A stretch of DNA of 6,761 nt from PLGF01 sp052139695 (GCA_052139695.1 JBKQWF010000059.1:1-6761); one strand, 5' to 3'. Counted from the first letter of the stretch, positions 1 through 6,341 are shown. Notes: generated from the letters alone by a model not told the origin. Translations and numbers: made by a program.

Positions 1-434
1 GGCATTCCCTTGACGTTGGCGACCGAGGTCGTGAAGACGACAGAGCCTCCCCGGTTGATCAGCGGCGCGAGCTTCTGCACCGCGAAAAGCGGTCCCTTGG
101 CGTTCAGGTTGAACATCTCATCGTAAACAGCCTCGGTTATGCTCTCAAGAGGCGCTCGGATGCTGAACCCGGCGCTGACGGAGAGCAGGTCGAAGGTGTC
201 GAACTCGGCCTTCACCCGAGAGGCGAGGGCGTCGATGTCCGTCAACGACCGCGCGTCGCTCGAAACCGCGAGGGCGTCCTTTCCAAGCTCTTTCTGCGCC
301 GATTCCAGCCCGGCCTGCGACCGCCCCGTCACCAGAACACGCGCGCCCCCATCGAGGAGCATCTTCGCCGTGGCGAGACCCATGCCGCTGGTGCCGCCGA
401 TAATAACTGCGATTTTGTTCTTAAATGTATTCAT
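1..434 (-). CDS. SDR-family NAD(P)-dependent oxidoreductase, 3' part missing (window edge)
   Basis: This is the N-terminal 144 residues of a classical short-chain dehydrogenase/reductase, probably a cytoplasmic NAD(P)H-dependent oxidoreductase of unknown substrate. Visible are the Rossmann glycine motif GGTSGMG (residues 13-19), an acidic residue after beta3 (D60), the NAG-position motif present as SAG (87-89), the helix-4 Asn in NAKG (N111), and the strand carrying the catalytic Ser (TTSVAN, S137). The YxxxK motif would lie just beyond the window. The ATG at 434 is preceded by AAGGAA nine bases upstream and gives the expected short lead into the first beta strand. The gene is divergent from a TetR regulator, which probably represses it. 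By eye it is more GC-rich than its neighbours. Asn to Ser in the NAG motif is a deviation but not disabling in itself. Family assignment is secure; substrate is unknown. Confidence 0.9.
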   Translation of the reverse strand, partial: MNTFKNKIAVIIGGTSGMGLATAKMLLDGGARVLVTGRSQAGLESAQKELGKDALAVSSDARSLTDIDALASRVKAEFDTFDLLSVSAGFSIRAPLESITEAVYDEMFNLNAKGPLFAVQKLAPLINRGGSVVFTTSVANVKGM

Positions 435-443
435 TTCAATTAT

Positions 444-449
444 TTCCTT
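444..449 (-). promoter_or_regulatory. Ribosome binding site of the leftward SDR gene
   Basis: AAGGAA on the minus strand lies nine bases before the ATG at 434. It is one of the few clear Shine-Dalgarno sequences in the window and fixes the start of this gene. Confidence 0.6.
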
Positions 450-464
450 TTAATTTATTGTGTA

Positions 465-530
465 GCACTCGCGACAATATACCGGGAGAACAGAACTCGT
501 CAAACAATTCTTTTGCACTCGATACAAAAT
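465..530. repeat. Three related ACTCG-centred repeats, candidate TetR operators
   Basis: GCACTCGCGACAATAT (465-480) and GCACTCGATACAAAAT (515-530) match at 13 of 16 positions in the same orientation. A weaker third copy, GAACTCGTCAAACAAT (493-508), matches the 515-530 copy at 11 of 16. Copy starts are 28 and 22 bases apart. The first copy sits inside an inverted repeat, TATTGT (456-461) with ACAATA (474-479). The last sits inside TTTTG (511-515) with CAAAA (525-529). The copies overlap the -10 and -35 of the leftward SDR promoter and the putative -35 of the rightward TetR promoter. Operator function is inferred from position and repetition. Confidence 0.45.
476..503 (-). promoter_or_regulatory. 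Sigma70-like promoter for the leftward SDR gene
   Basis: Read on the minus strand, TTGACG (498-503) is followed after 16 bases by TATATT (476-481). Both boxes are close to the TTGACA/TATAAT consensus. Transcription would start near 469 and give a 5' leader of about 35 nt containing the AAGGAA ribosome binding site. Copies of the ACTCG repeat cover both boxes, consistent with repression by the adjacent TetR protein. No start site has been measured. Confidence 0.55.
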
Positions 531-540
531 CTGGTAAATT
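513..540 (+). promoter_or_regulatory. Possible promoter of the TetR gene
   Basis: TTGCAC (513-518) and TAAATT (535-540) are spaced by 16 bases. The predicted start of transcription would fall at or beside the ATG at 547, so the message would be nearly leaderless. That fits the lack of a convincing Shine-Dalgarno sequence before this gene. The match to consensus is moderate, and another promoter in the gap is possible. Confidence 0.3.
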
Positions 541-546
541 GGCGGT

Positions 547-1134
547 ATGGCGCGAACATTGGAATTTAATTATCCAAAAGCCCTGGAGAAGGCCACGCGC
601 CTTTTCTGGAAATTGGGTTATGCCGGAACATCCTTGCGTCCCCTGTTGAAAGCCATGGGCATCGGGGAAGGCTCTTTCTACAACAAGCTCAAGAGCATGG
701 ATTACGCATATTTGGAATGCCTGAAACACTACACCGCTACCGTTGGACAACGACGCGGGAAGGCCCTTTTTTCGGCACCGACGGGACAAGCAGGAGTGCG
801 AGCGCTCTTCAATGAGATCCTCAATTGTTTGGACAATCCCCGCGCGCCGTCGAAAGTTTGTCTCATGGCAGCCAGCGTGACTGGCGAAGTCCTGGCGGAA
901 CCCAGCTTAAAAAAGTTCATTCAGCAAGAAATATCAAAGATGTCTGAAGCCATGATTGCGCGGTTGAAAGCTGACCAGCAAGCGGGGCTGCTGCCTCCCG
1001 ACTTTGATCCAGCAACGGTCGTCCCGATAATCATAACTTACATACAAGGACAGTGGCGAATGGCTCTGATCTCCTACAACCGCCCCCAATTTGAAAAGCA
1101 GATCGACGTTTTTCTGACCGGCCTGGGACTCTGA
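547..1134 (+). CDS. TetR/AcrR-family transcriptional regulator
   Basis: A complete 195-residue one-component repressor of normal TetR length. The N-terminal DNA-binding domain spans about residues 5-50. It opens with the typical EFNYPKALEKATRLFWKLGY stretch, and the helix-turn-helix lies at about 28-48 (TSLRPLLKAMGIGEGSFYNKL). The rest is the helical ligand-binding and dimerisation domain. It contains a Cys (C105) in KVCLMA at the start of helix 6, a position where many TetR proteins of this type have a Cys, and where the electrophile sensor NemR uses one. Redox or electrophile sensing is therefore possible but is only inference. The ATG at 547 gives the standard family N-terminus; no strong ribosome binding site precedes it. 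The gene is divergent from the SDR oxidoreductase across a 112-bp gap with repeated candidate operators. It most likely represses that gene and itself. The ligand is unknown. Confidence 0.93.
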   Translation: MARTLEFNYPKALEKATRLFWKLGYAGTSLRPLLKAMGIGEGSFYNKLKSMDYAYLECLKHYTATVGQRRGKALFSAPTGQAGVRALFNEILNCLDNPRAPSKVCLMAASVTGEVLAEPSLKKFIQQEISKMSEAMIARLKADQQAGLLPPDFDPATVVPIIITYIQGQWRMALISYNRPQFEKQIDVFLTGLGL

Positions 1135-1148
1135 TGGGTGACCCCTTT

Positions 1149-1378
1149 ATGACATTTTGTTTTACCCAATGGCAGGACGAAAATTCCCAAGTCCACGATG
1201 TCGCAACGTTTAAGATTCTCCGGGAAGCGGGCCTGATTCATAGCGAACGTAAAGGCGTTGAACTGAAGAACTCGTCGCGATGCTCTGAGTTGAAGAAAAA
1301 GTATTACCAATGATTACGGAGATTCTTAAGGCTTACGCAAACGAGGACAAAGACCGCGCGGTGAGACCGCCCGGTTGA
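1149..1378 (+). pseudogene. Decayed ArsR-type winged-helix regulator (C-terminal half, frameshifted)
   Basis: An open stretch from ATG 1149 to TGA 1311-1313 encodes 54 residues. It contains SQVHDVATFKILREAGLIHS followed by ERKGVELKNSSRCSELKKKY. This resembles the recognition helix and wing of ArsR/SmtB regulators, which typically read SQxxVSxHLKxLREAGLV and then a basic wing. In the next frame, overlapping the stop, residues MITEILKAYANEDKDRA (1310-1360) look like the expected C-terminal helix; that frame stops at 1376-1378. One frameshift near 1305-1312 would join the two. The N-terminal helices are missing, because the TetR gene ends only 14 bases before the ATG. The recognition helix also departs from the family (HDVAT where TVSHH is typical). 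It is most likely a non-functional remnant. The family call rests on remembered motifs, not on a search. Confidence 0.55.
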
Positions 1379-1404
1379 ATTAACGTGGCAGTATTTCTTC
1401 CAAT

Positions 1405-2079
1405 ATGAATGCTTTGCGTCTTCCAAAAATCGCTGTTATCGCCGGGGTCGGCGCTGGACTAGGTGCTGCATTGGCGCGGCGGTTCGTGCGTGAGGGTTGC
1501 CGTGTCGTGTTATTTGCTCGGTCCAGCGAATACATCGAGGCTCTCGCCTCAGAGTTAAATGCCAAATTTAAATCCGATGTCGCTCACGCAATCGGATGCG
1601 ATCTTGCCGATCCCAAACAGATAAGCGCCGCTTTTGCGAAGATTCGCAAAGAAATTGGTCTGGTTGACGTGCTCGTCAATCATGCCAGCGACGGCGGTGG
1701 ACCGACTGGGTCAGGCCTAATTAACTTGGACCCCGCCAACTTTGAACAGGCATGGCGCGTCGGCGTGTATGGAGCATTACTTTGCTCTCGTGAAGCCGCG
1801 CGGGACATGCTTTCGCCTGATCGCGACGTTCCGAACGGATCGATTATATTTACAGGTGCCACCTCGTCTGTAAGAGGGGCTGGTATCGCTTTTTCCAGCG
1901 CCAAATTCGCTTCCCGTGGATTAGCACAGGGCATGGCCCGTGAACTGTGGCCGCAAGGCATCCATGTCGCTCATGTCATTATCGACGGCATCATTGGCGA
2001 AGCTGATAACAAGAGCCCAATGGAAGAGTCCAATCACGAACCAGAAATGCATCCTGATGCTATCGCTGAAGTCTACTGA
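1405..2079 (+). CDS. SDR-like protein lacking the catalytic Tyr, C-terminally truncated
   Basis: A 224-residue Rossmann-fold protein of the short-chain dehydrogenase superfamily. The nucleotide-binding motif is AGVGAGLG (13-20), followed by a CDLAD loop (D66) and VNHAS (91-95) in place of the NNAG motif. Strand 5 and its Ser are FTGATSSVRG (149-158). The YxxxK position reads F163-S-S-A-K167, so the catalytic Tyr is Phe. The helix-4 Asn position is Gly (RVGVYG, 118-123). Both changes are usual in a subfamily whose members read FTGAT...RG and AF..AKF, so they are probably ancestral, and activity may differ from classical SDRs. The protein stops after DAIAEVY, about 20 residues before the usual end (typically a Trp, then a LDLRP-like segment). 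This suggests truncation. No ribosome binding site is evident before the ATG, and the gene follows an ArsR remnant. It may be decaying. Confidence 0.75.
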   Translation: MNALRLPKIAVIAGVGAGLGAALARRFVREGCRVVLFARSSEYIEALASELNAKFKSDVAHAIGCDLADPKQISAAFAKIRKEIGLVDVLVNHASDGGGPTGSGLINLDPANFEQAWRVGVYGALLCSREAARDMLSPDRDVPNGSIIFTGATSSVRGAGIAFSSAKFASRGLAQGMARELWPQGIHVAHVIIDGIIGEADNKSPMEESNHEPEMHPDAIAEVY

Positions 2080-2483
2080 GTCAGAAGATTGGAAGCATCG
2101 CGTTTTGGGCAATTTAATACCACCTCCGATTCGCCCGCTGCAAATTCATGGATCTTGGTTTTCATCTTGTCAGTCATACTATTTTGCCGCGGGCGGAACC
2201 GGCTCCCGCTCAAGGAGGAGATCCGCCTCTGATGGGTGATATCGGACCAACAACGGGGATCGTCGCACAGCAAATTCTGGAAATATCCAACCAGATTGGA
2301 AAAATGGCCCATCCAGATCCAGCTACTCATTATTCCAATTTACCAAGGAGTTTGCTGTTGGTCGCGGCCAGCGATGTGATCGTGGTCAAACGTTTTGTGG
2401 CCGACCATGCGCATCAATAACCATGGCAGCAGAGAGTCGAAGTTCCCAGCGGAATATCCCTGTAAGATTCTGTGCGTTTTCGG
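2080..2483. other. 404-bp convergent gap without a recognisable gene
   Basis: This lies between the 3' end of the SDR-like gene and the 3' end of the leftward amidohydrolase gene. The longest forward open frame unopposed by a known gene is 2148-2420 (90 codons, starting MDLGFHLVSHTILPRAEPAP). It has no ribosome binding site and resembles no family I know, so I do not call it a gene. A GC-rich imperfect hairpin exists at 2189-2209 (GCGGG and CCCGC arms) but has no T-run on either strand, so it is not a convincing terminator. The segment is probably leftover DNA from the rearrangement that shortened the SDR-like gene. Confidence 0.5.
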
Positions 2484-4361
2484 TCAAAAAGCGAAGCAGT
2501 CGCAACCAGAACCCCAAAATCCGGCGTAGCGATTTCGGGCCGCCTCGGCAGCGGACAGGAGTTGATGCCATATATGAGCGCACCCGTGCTGATGACACGC
2601 GGCACTGTGTCGATGCTGTTCTACTGGCACGCCAGTGCGCGCCGCCTGCCGAACGCTTAACGGCGCTCCATAACCCCCAAAATACTTGGCGGGCGACCAT
2701 TCCGGCAGCACTGGGATGGACGGTGGGGCGTGGGGTGTGAATTCCTTGGTCGCGTGGACAATTTTGCCGCCAACGATGGTGAGAACCGATTCGATGCCTT
2801 TGACTTTTTCCTCTGGAACGGAGAAATAGTCGTCGGTCAACGCAACGAGATCTGCCAACTGGCCGGCGGCAATCGCCCCCTTCTTGCCGCTTTCACTCGA
2901 AAACCAACTGCTGCCTTGGGTGTAAAGCCGCAAGGCCTCTTCGCGACTGAGCCGGTTGTTGTCAGGATACATGGAGACGCCCCCGACCGTTTTTCCGGTG
3001 ACCATCCAATAGAGCGAAACCCACGGATTGTAACTGGCCACGCGTGTTGCGTCCGTGCCCGCGCCCACAGGGATGCCAAGCTCCAACATTTTCCGGATTG
3101 GAGGCGTCCGCTCAGCCGCCTTGTTGCCGTAACGCTCCATGAAGTATTCGCCCTGGTAAGCCATGCGGTGCTGGATGGCGACACCCCCGCCCAGGGCTTT
3201 GATTCTCTCCAGATTCCGATCGGTAACGGTCTCGCAATGGTCGAAGAACCAGTTAAGGCCGGTAAACGGGACCTCGCGATTGACCTCTTCGAACACGTTT
3301 AGAAACCGCGAGACGCTCTCGTCGTAGGTTGCGTGCAGGCGAAATGGCCATTTGTTGGCAGCGAGCAACGACACGACTTCCTTCAATTCTCCTTCGAGCG
3401 AGGCGGGAAGGTCCGGGCGTGGTTCGAGAAAGTCTTCAAAATCCGCCGCCGAGAAAACCAGCATCTCGCCTGCGCCGTTGCAGCGGAAGAAATCGTCGCC
3501 CTTGCCCGGTCCAGTCATTTTGATCCAGCGTGCAAAGTCTGTCTTTTCCTGTTTCGGCTTTTGAGTGAAAAGGTTATACGCAATCCGGAGCGTCATTTCG
3601 CCGCGTTTGTGCAACTCTTCAATCACTGCGTAATCCTCCGGGTAATTCTGAAAGCCGCCGCCTGCGTCAATGATGCTGGTCAGGCCGAGGCGATTCAGTT
3701 CGCGCATGAAATGGCGCGTCGAATTCAGTTGATGTTCCGGTGGAAGTTTTGGCCCTTTCGCCAGTGTGGCGTAAAGAATGGTGGCATTGGGACGCGCGAT
3801 GAGCAGGCCGGTGGGATTGCCCTTCTGGTCGCGCTGAATCTCACCACCGGGCGGATTCGGAGTGTCCTTGGTGTAGCCGCAGGCCCTTAATGCAGCTTGA
3901 TTCAGCAAGGCACGACAATAGAGATGCAGTATGAAGACCGGGGTATTCGGCGCGGCGGCGTTAATTTCCTCCAGCGTTGGCATGCGGCGTTCTGCAAACT
4001 GAAATTCGGTCCATCCCCCCACGACGCGCACCCATTGTCCAACCGGAGTGCGCGCAGCTTGCTCCTTCAGCATGCGAAGCGCGTCTGCCAGTGAAGGCAC
4101 ACCGTCCCAGCGGAGTTCCATATTGTAATTCAAACCGCCGCGAATGACGTGCAGGTGCGAATCGTTCAATCCGGGAATCACCCGGCGACCCTGTAAATCG
4201 ATAACCGTCGTCTCCGGTCCCCGTTGATATTCTTCGGCGTCGTCCACGCCGACAATACGCCCGTCTTTGATGGCGAGATTCTTTGCTTCGGGATATCTCG
4301 GATCCAGCGTGGTGACGCGTCCGTTGTGAAGGATGAGATCGGGAACAATGGATGTATTCAT
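2484..4361 (-). CDS. YtcJ-like metal-dependent amidohydrolase (Amidohydro_3 family)
   Basis: A 625-residue hydrolase of the amidohydrolase superfamily, in the YtcJ / N-substituted formamide deformylase-like group. It has no signal peptide and is probably cytoplasmic. A small N-terminal beta-sandwich (about 7-60) ends in RRVIPGLNDSHLH. Metal ligands are visible at H69 and H71 (HxH), H343 (RLHATYDE), H375 (DHCET) and D437 (GTDATR). The composite beta-sandwich closes at about 495-540 (GQLADLVALTDDYF...GGKIVHA). A final extension (about 550-625) carries GGYGAP, a His/Cys-rich run (H583, H585, C589, H590, H592, C594, H596, H599) and the ending GSGCDCFAF. That ending is, as I recall, conserved in this subgroup, which argues that the 3' end is intact. 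It is the last gene of the four-gene leftward operon, 14 bases after the ABM gene. It would hydrolyse an amide, formamide or similar bond; the real substrate is unknown. Confidence 0.92.
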   Translation of the reverse strand: MNTSIVPDLILHNGRVTTLDPRYPEAKNLAIKDGRIVGVDDAEEYQRGPETTVIDLQGRRVIPGLNDSHLHVIRGGLNYNMELRWDGVPSLADALRMLKEQAARTPVGQWVRVVGGWTEFQFAERRMPTLEEINAAAPNTPVFILHLYCRALLNQAALRACGYTKDTPNPPGGEIQRDQKGNPTGLLIARPNATILYATLAKGPKLPPEHQLNSTRHFMRELNRLGLTSIIDAGGGFQNYPEDYAVIEELHKRGEMTLRIAYNLFTQKPKQEKTDFARWIKMTGPGKGDDFFRCNGAGEMLVFSAADFEDFLEPRPDLPASLEGELKEVVSLLAANKWPFRLHATYDESVSRFLNVFEEVNREVPFTGLNWFFDHCETVTDRNLERIKALGGGVAIQHRMAYQGEYFMERYGNKAAERTPPIRKMLELGIPVGAGTDATRVASYNPWVSLYWMVTGKTVGGVSMYPDNNRLSREEALRLYTQGSSWFSSESGKKGAIAAGQLADLVALTDDYFSVPEEKVKGIESVLTIVGGKIVHATKEFTPHAPPSIPVLPEWSPAKYFGGYGAPLSVRQAARTGVPVEQHRHSAACHQHGCAHIWHQLLSAAEAARNRYAGFWGSGCDCFAF

Positions 4362-4369
4362 ATAGAGGA

Positions 4370-4375
4370 CCTTTC
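4370..4375 (-). promoter_or_regulatory. Ribosome binding site of the amidohydrolase gene
   Basis: GAAAGG on the minus strand sits eight bases before the ATG at 4361. It directly abuts the TAA stop of the upstream ABM gene (4376-4378), an arrangement that favours translational coupling and supports the chosen start. Confidence 0.55.
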
Positions 4376-4918
4376 TTATTTGTTTTGAAGCCAGCCGTGC
4401 AGGACCCTAGTGATGAACGGCATGACCACCCAGGTCAAGAGCGCCACCACAAAGGCGTTGAAGACAATGTTGTTGAGGATGAAATTCCAATTGTGGATTA
4501 ACCGCCCCAGAGTCAGGCTTAAAAACATGATTGCTGGCACGACCCCCAAGTAAGTCGCGATGGCCATTTTCCATTGCGGCAACGGACGCAGGGGCTGACC
4601 AGGCAGGGTGAACCAATTTTCCAGCCCAGAAAGTTCCTCGGCCTGTCCGCTCCCCTCCGTCAACTCCATCGCGAATTCATTCCAATCCAAATACTCCGGG
4701 GATGTGCGAAAAACCTCGAGCGCCTCGCGGTTGGCGAATCCGCGGATGATGCCGTATTCGCGGCATTCACTGCCCGGCGCCGGACGTATGATATGAACGC
4801 CAATCTGACCTGGCAGCGTGAGAGATCGTTGGACGAAATCGTGCAACGCTTTCTCGAATGCCGCTTCGCAACCGGGTTTCACGCGGCGAACGACTGCGAC
4901 ATGGATGGTCTCATTCAT
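4376..4918 (-). CDS. Antibiotic biosynthesis monooxygenase (ABM) domain protein with C-terminal membrane anchor
   Basis: A 180-residue protein. Residues 1-105 form an ABM-type ferredoxin-like alpha/beta domain. It has a first strand IHVAVVRRVKPG, helix CEAAFEKALHDFVQRS, strand GQIGVHIIRPAP, strand REYGIIRGFAN, helix REALEVFRTSPEYLDW, and then LSGLENWFTLPG. The C-terminal third carries two hydrophobic segments, about 117-140 (WKMAIATYLGVVPAIMFLSL) and about 147-170 (ending in LLTWVVMPFITRVL), so it is expected in the inner membrane with the ABM domain exposed at the surface. Stand-alone ABM proteins usually have about 100 residues, but this membrane-tailed architecture recurs in bacteria as I know it. 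The family includes cofactor-independent monooxygenases, but many members have no shown activity, so an enzymatic role is only possible. It lies 16 bases after the porin gene and 14 before the amidohydrolase. The ATG at 4918 lacks a clear ribosome binding site and may rely on coupling. Confidence 0.88.
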   Translation of the reverse strand: MNETIHVAVVRRVKPGCEAAFEKALHDFVQRSLTLPGQIGVHIIRPAPGSECREYGIIRGFANREALEVFRTSPEYLDWNEFAMELTEGSGQAEELSGLENWFTLPGQPLRPLPQWKMAIATYLGVVPAIMFLSLTLGRLIHNWNFILNNIVFNAFVVALLTWVVMPFITRVLHGWLQNK

Positions 4919-4934
4919 GAAGTTGGCGAACGGC

Positions 4935-6338
4935 TCAGAATAGAAAGCTTAGGGTTGTGGAGACGTAATTCAAATCGTGGCCGCCCGCATCGTGAATATA
5001 GCTCCCTGTCAAAAAGTGAACGTAGGATGCCTGAAGGCTGATATGCCGCTGAATCTGCCATGTCAGATTTATATCAAACGCGGCGCCGACATAGCTGGAA
5101 GCCGTTTTCAGGGATGGAACGGCAACGAATCCGGGCACAGCATAGACGGCATCGTTTCGCGAGTAACGCCAGAACCAATTTGCGCCGCCGTCCAGCGACA
5201 CGGTTCTTGACGGCTTTACAGCAAAGTTCGGGTGGACGCCGATGAGGTTTTCCGGGCGAATCAGGCTGGCGTCGTTAAAGTAACCAGATTTGAAATAGAG
5301 CGCGTCGAAAGTTCCCAAATGCCCATCGCTCGGATTGCGGTCGCCACTGACAACGCCCGATTTTAGACCGATCCTTGGCTGCCACACCGCGTCCCACGTG
5401 TAACCCGAATCCAGCGCGGCGGTCCAAGCAAGGATCGAATCGTCTCCGAAGCTGCCAACTTGCAGGACTTGCTCTCCGTCCCAATCCCAGCCATGCCATT
5501 GGCCGAATTCGCGCGCGCCCAGCGAGTGCCGGTGTTCATCGCCGGTGCCGGAAGCGTAGGCGCCGTTTTCGCGGTGGACGCCAAAGTAATACATGTCCAG
5601 TCCAAGCGTATGGGGCGTGTCGAACCAGTGCGTCGTATAAAGACCCCAAAAAGTGGTGTGATGATCTTCGCCATCAATACCTCCCGAATCAATCGCGGGT
5701 TGGGTGAGAAAGGCAGTCACTTCCCAAAGCGGGCGCGTGTAAATGGCTTCAAAACCGTCGAACCGAAAGAGAATATTCACCGCAGCCCGCGTCGCCACTA
5801 GCCGGCCCGCGCCAAAACTCATGCCAAAACGGCCGGCGCGCAGCGTGAGTTGTTCGTCGTCTGTCAAATATGGAATGACATCCAGGAAGGCGAATTGCAG
5901 ATCAATCGGATCCTGCTGCACTGGCGGCGCGGGCTGTGATTCGCCTTCCATCAATCCTGAAACGCCTTCCACATAAAAGCGAACGCGCTCTCCGAGATGC
6001 ACATCGGTGAGCAGCGCAATGCGTTGGAGCAGGTAGGAATCCGAACCCACGCCGCCAATCCCGAAGTTCGGATCGTAATTTCCCTCAAACCGTTCACGCA
6101 ACTCCCCGCCGAACGTCAGATACCACGACGGATCATTGGCTCGTAGCGGGATATACTTGATCGGGTCAATCCAGTCAGTGCTGTTCGACGGGTTGGCCAA
6201 AGAGGAGTAGTTTTCGTCGAAACGCAACATCTGGTAAGCGGGTGGTGGGGCAGGGATTTCCCCGGTGCCTGTTATATCAGCAGCCAGAACCCCTCCTGGC
6301 AATAAGACTGACAATCCAGTGAGAATCGCCTGGCGCAT
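4935..6338 (-). CDS. Alginate-export-like outer-membrane beta-barrel porin
   Basis: A 467-residue exported protein. The N-terminus MRQAILTGLSVLLPGGVLAA is a short signal peptide, with cleavage likely after A19 or A20. The mature part begins with a Pro-rich linker and then DWIDPIKYIPL and WYLTFGGELRERFEGNYDPN, the opening pattern of the Alginate_exp (PF13372-type) porins. The body alternates aromatic and polar residues in about 16-18 amphipathic strands (for example RAGRFGMSFGAGRLVATRA, then TFWGLYTTHWF). It ends in VSTTLSFLF with a terminal Phe, the signature used by the BAM machinery for outer-membrane insertion. Despite the family name, members are general or substrate-specific channels; alginate as substrate is not supported here. 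The gene starts three bases after the upstream stop and has no own ribosome binding site. It is the likely uptake component of the operon. Confidence 0.88.
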   Translation of the reverse strand: MRQAILTGLSVLLPGGVLAADITGTGEIPAPPPAYQMLRFDENYSSLANPSNSTDWIDPIKYIPLRANDPSWYLTFGGELRERFEGNYDPNFGIGGVGSDSYLLQRIALLTDVHLGERVRFYVEGVSGLMEGESQPAPPVQQDPIDLQFAFLDVIPYLTDDEQLTLRAGRFGMSFGAGRLVATRAAVNILFRFDGFEAIYTRPLWEVTAFLTQPAIDSGGIDGEDHHTTFWGLYTTHWFDTPHTLGLDMYYFGVHRENGAYASGTGDEHRHSLGAREFGQWHGWDWDGEQVLQVGSFGDDSILAWTAALDSGYTWDAVWQPRIGLKSGVVSGDRNPSDGHLGTFDALYFKSGYFNDASLIRPENLIGVHPNFAVKPSRTVSLDGGANWFWRYSRNDAVYAVPGFVAVPSLKTASSYVGAAFDINLTWQIQRHISLQASYVHFLTGSYIHDAGGHDLNYVSTTLSFLF

Positions 6339-6341
6339 CGC

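Noticed and set aside
139..453. Forward 104-codon frame at the left end.
   Set aside because: It is antisense to the SDR gene, whose motifs are clear; the Ser/Arg-rich composition is typical of a shadow frame.
2189..2209. Hairpin with GCGGG/CCCGC arms as a terminator between the convergent genes.
   Set aside because: The pairing is interrupted and no run of T follows on either strand.
1129..2239. A 13-base exact direct repeat CTCTGATGGGTGA at 1129-1141 and 2227-2239, flanking the ArsR remnant and SDR-like gene, possibly a target-site or recombination duplication.
   Set aside because: A 13-mer repeated once in 6.8 kb is roughly expected by chance, the flanking bases do not extend the match, and there is no transposase or inverted-repeat end.
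2484..2680. Frameshift at the 3' end of the amidohydrolase, suspected because the tail looks compositionally odd.
   Set aside because: The frame ends in GSGCDCFAF, which fits the expected C-terminus of this subgroup, so the tail appears to be in frame.
2423..2740. Forward open frame of 105 codons over the 3' end of the amidohydrolase gene.
   Set aside because: It is antisense to the strongly supported amidohydrolase, including its recognisable C-terminal ending, and has no family resemblance or ribosome binding site.
2730..3890. Long forward open frames (190 and 185 codons) antisense to the amidohydrolase.
   Set aside because: They are mirror frames of a GC-rich coding region; their translations look compositionally random and match no family I know.
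4574..5041. Forward 155-codon frame spanning the ABM/porin junction.
   Set aside because: It overlaps two well-supported genes on the opposite strand and shows no domain.
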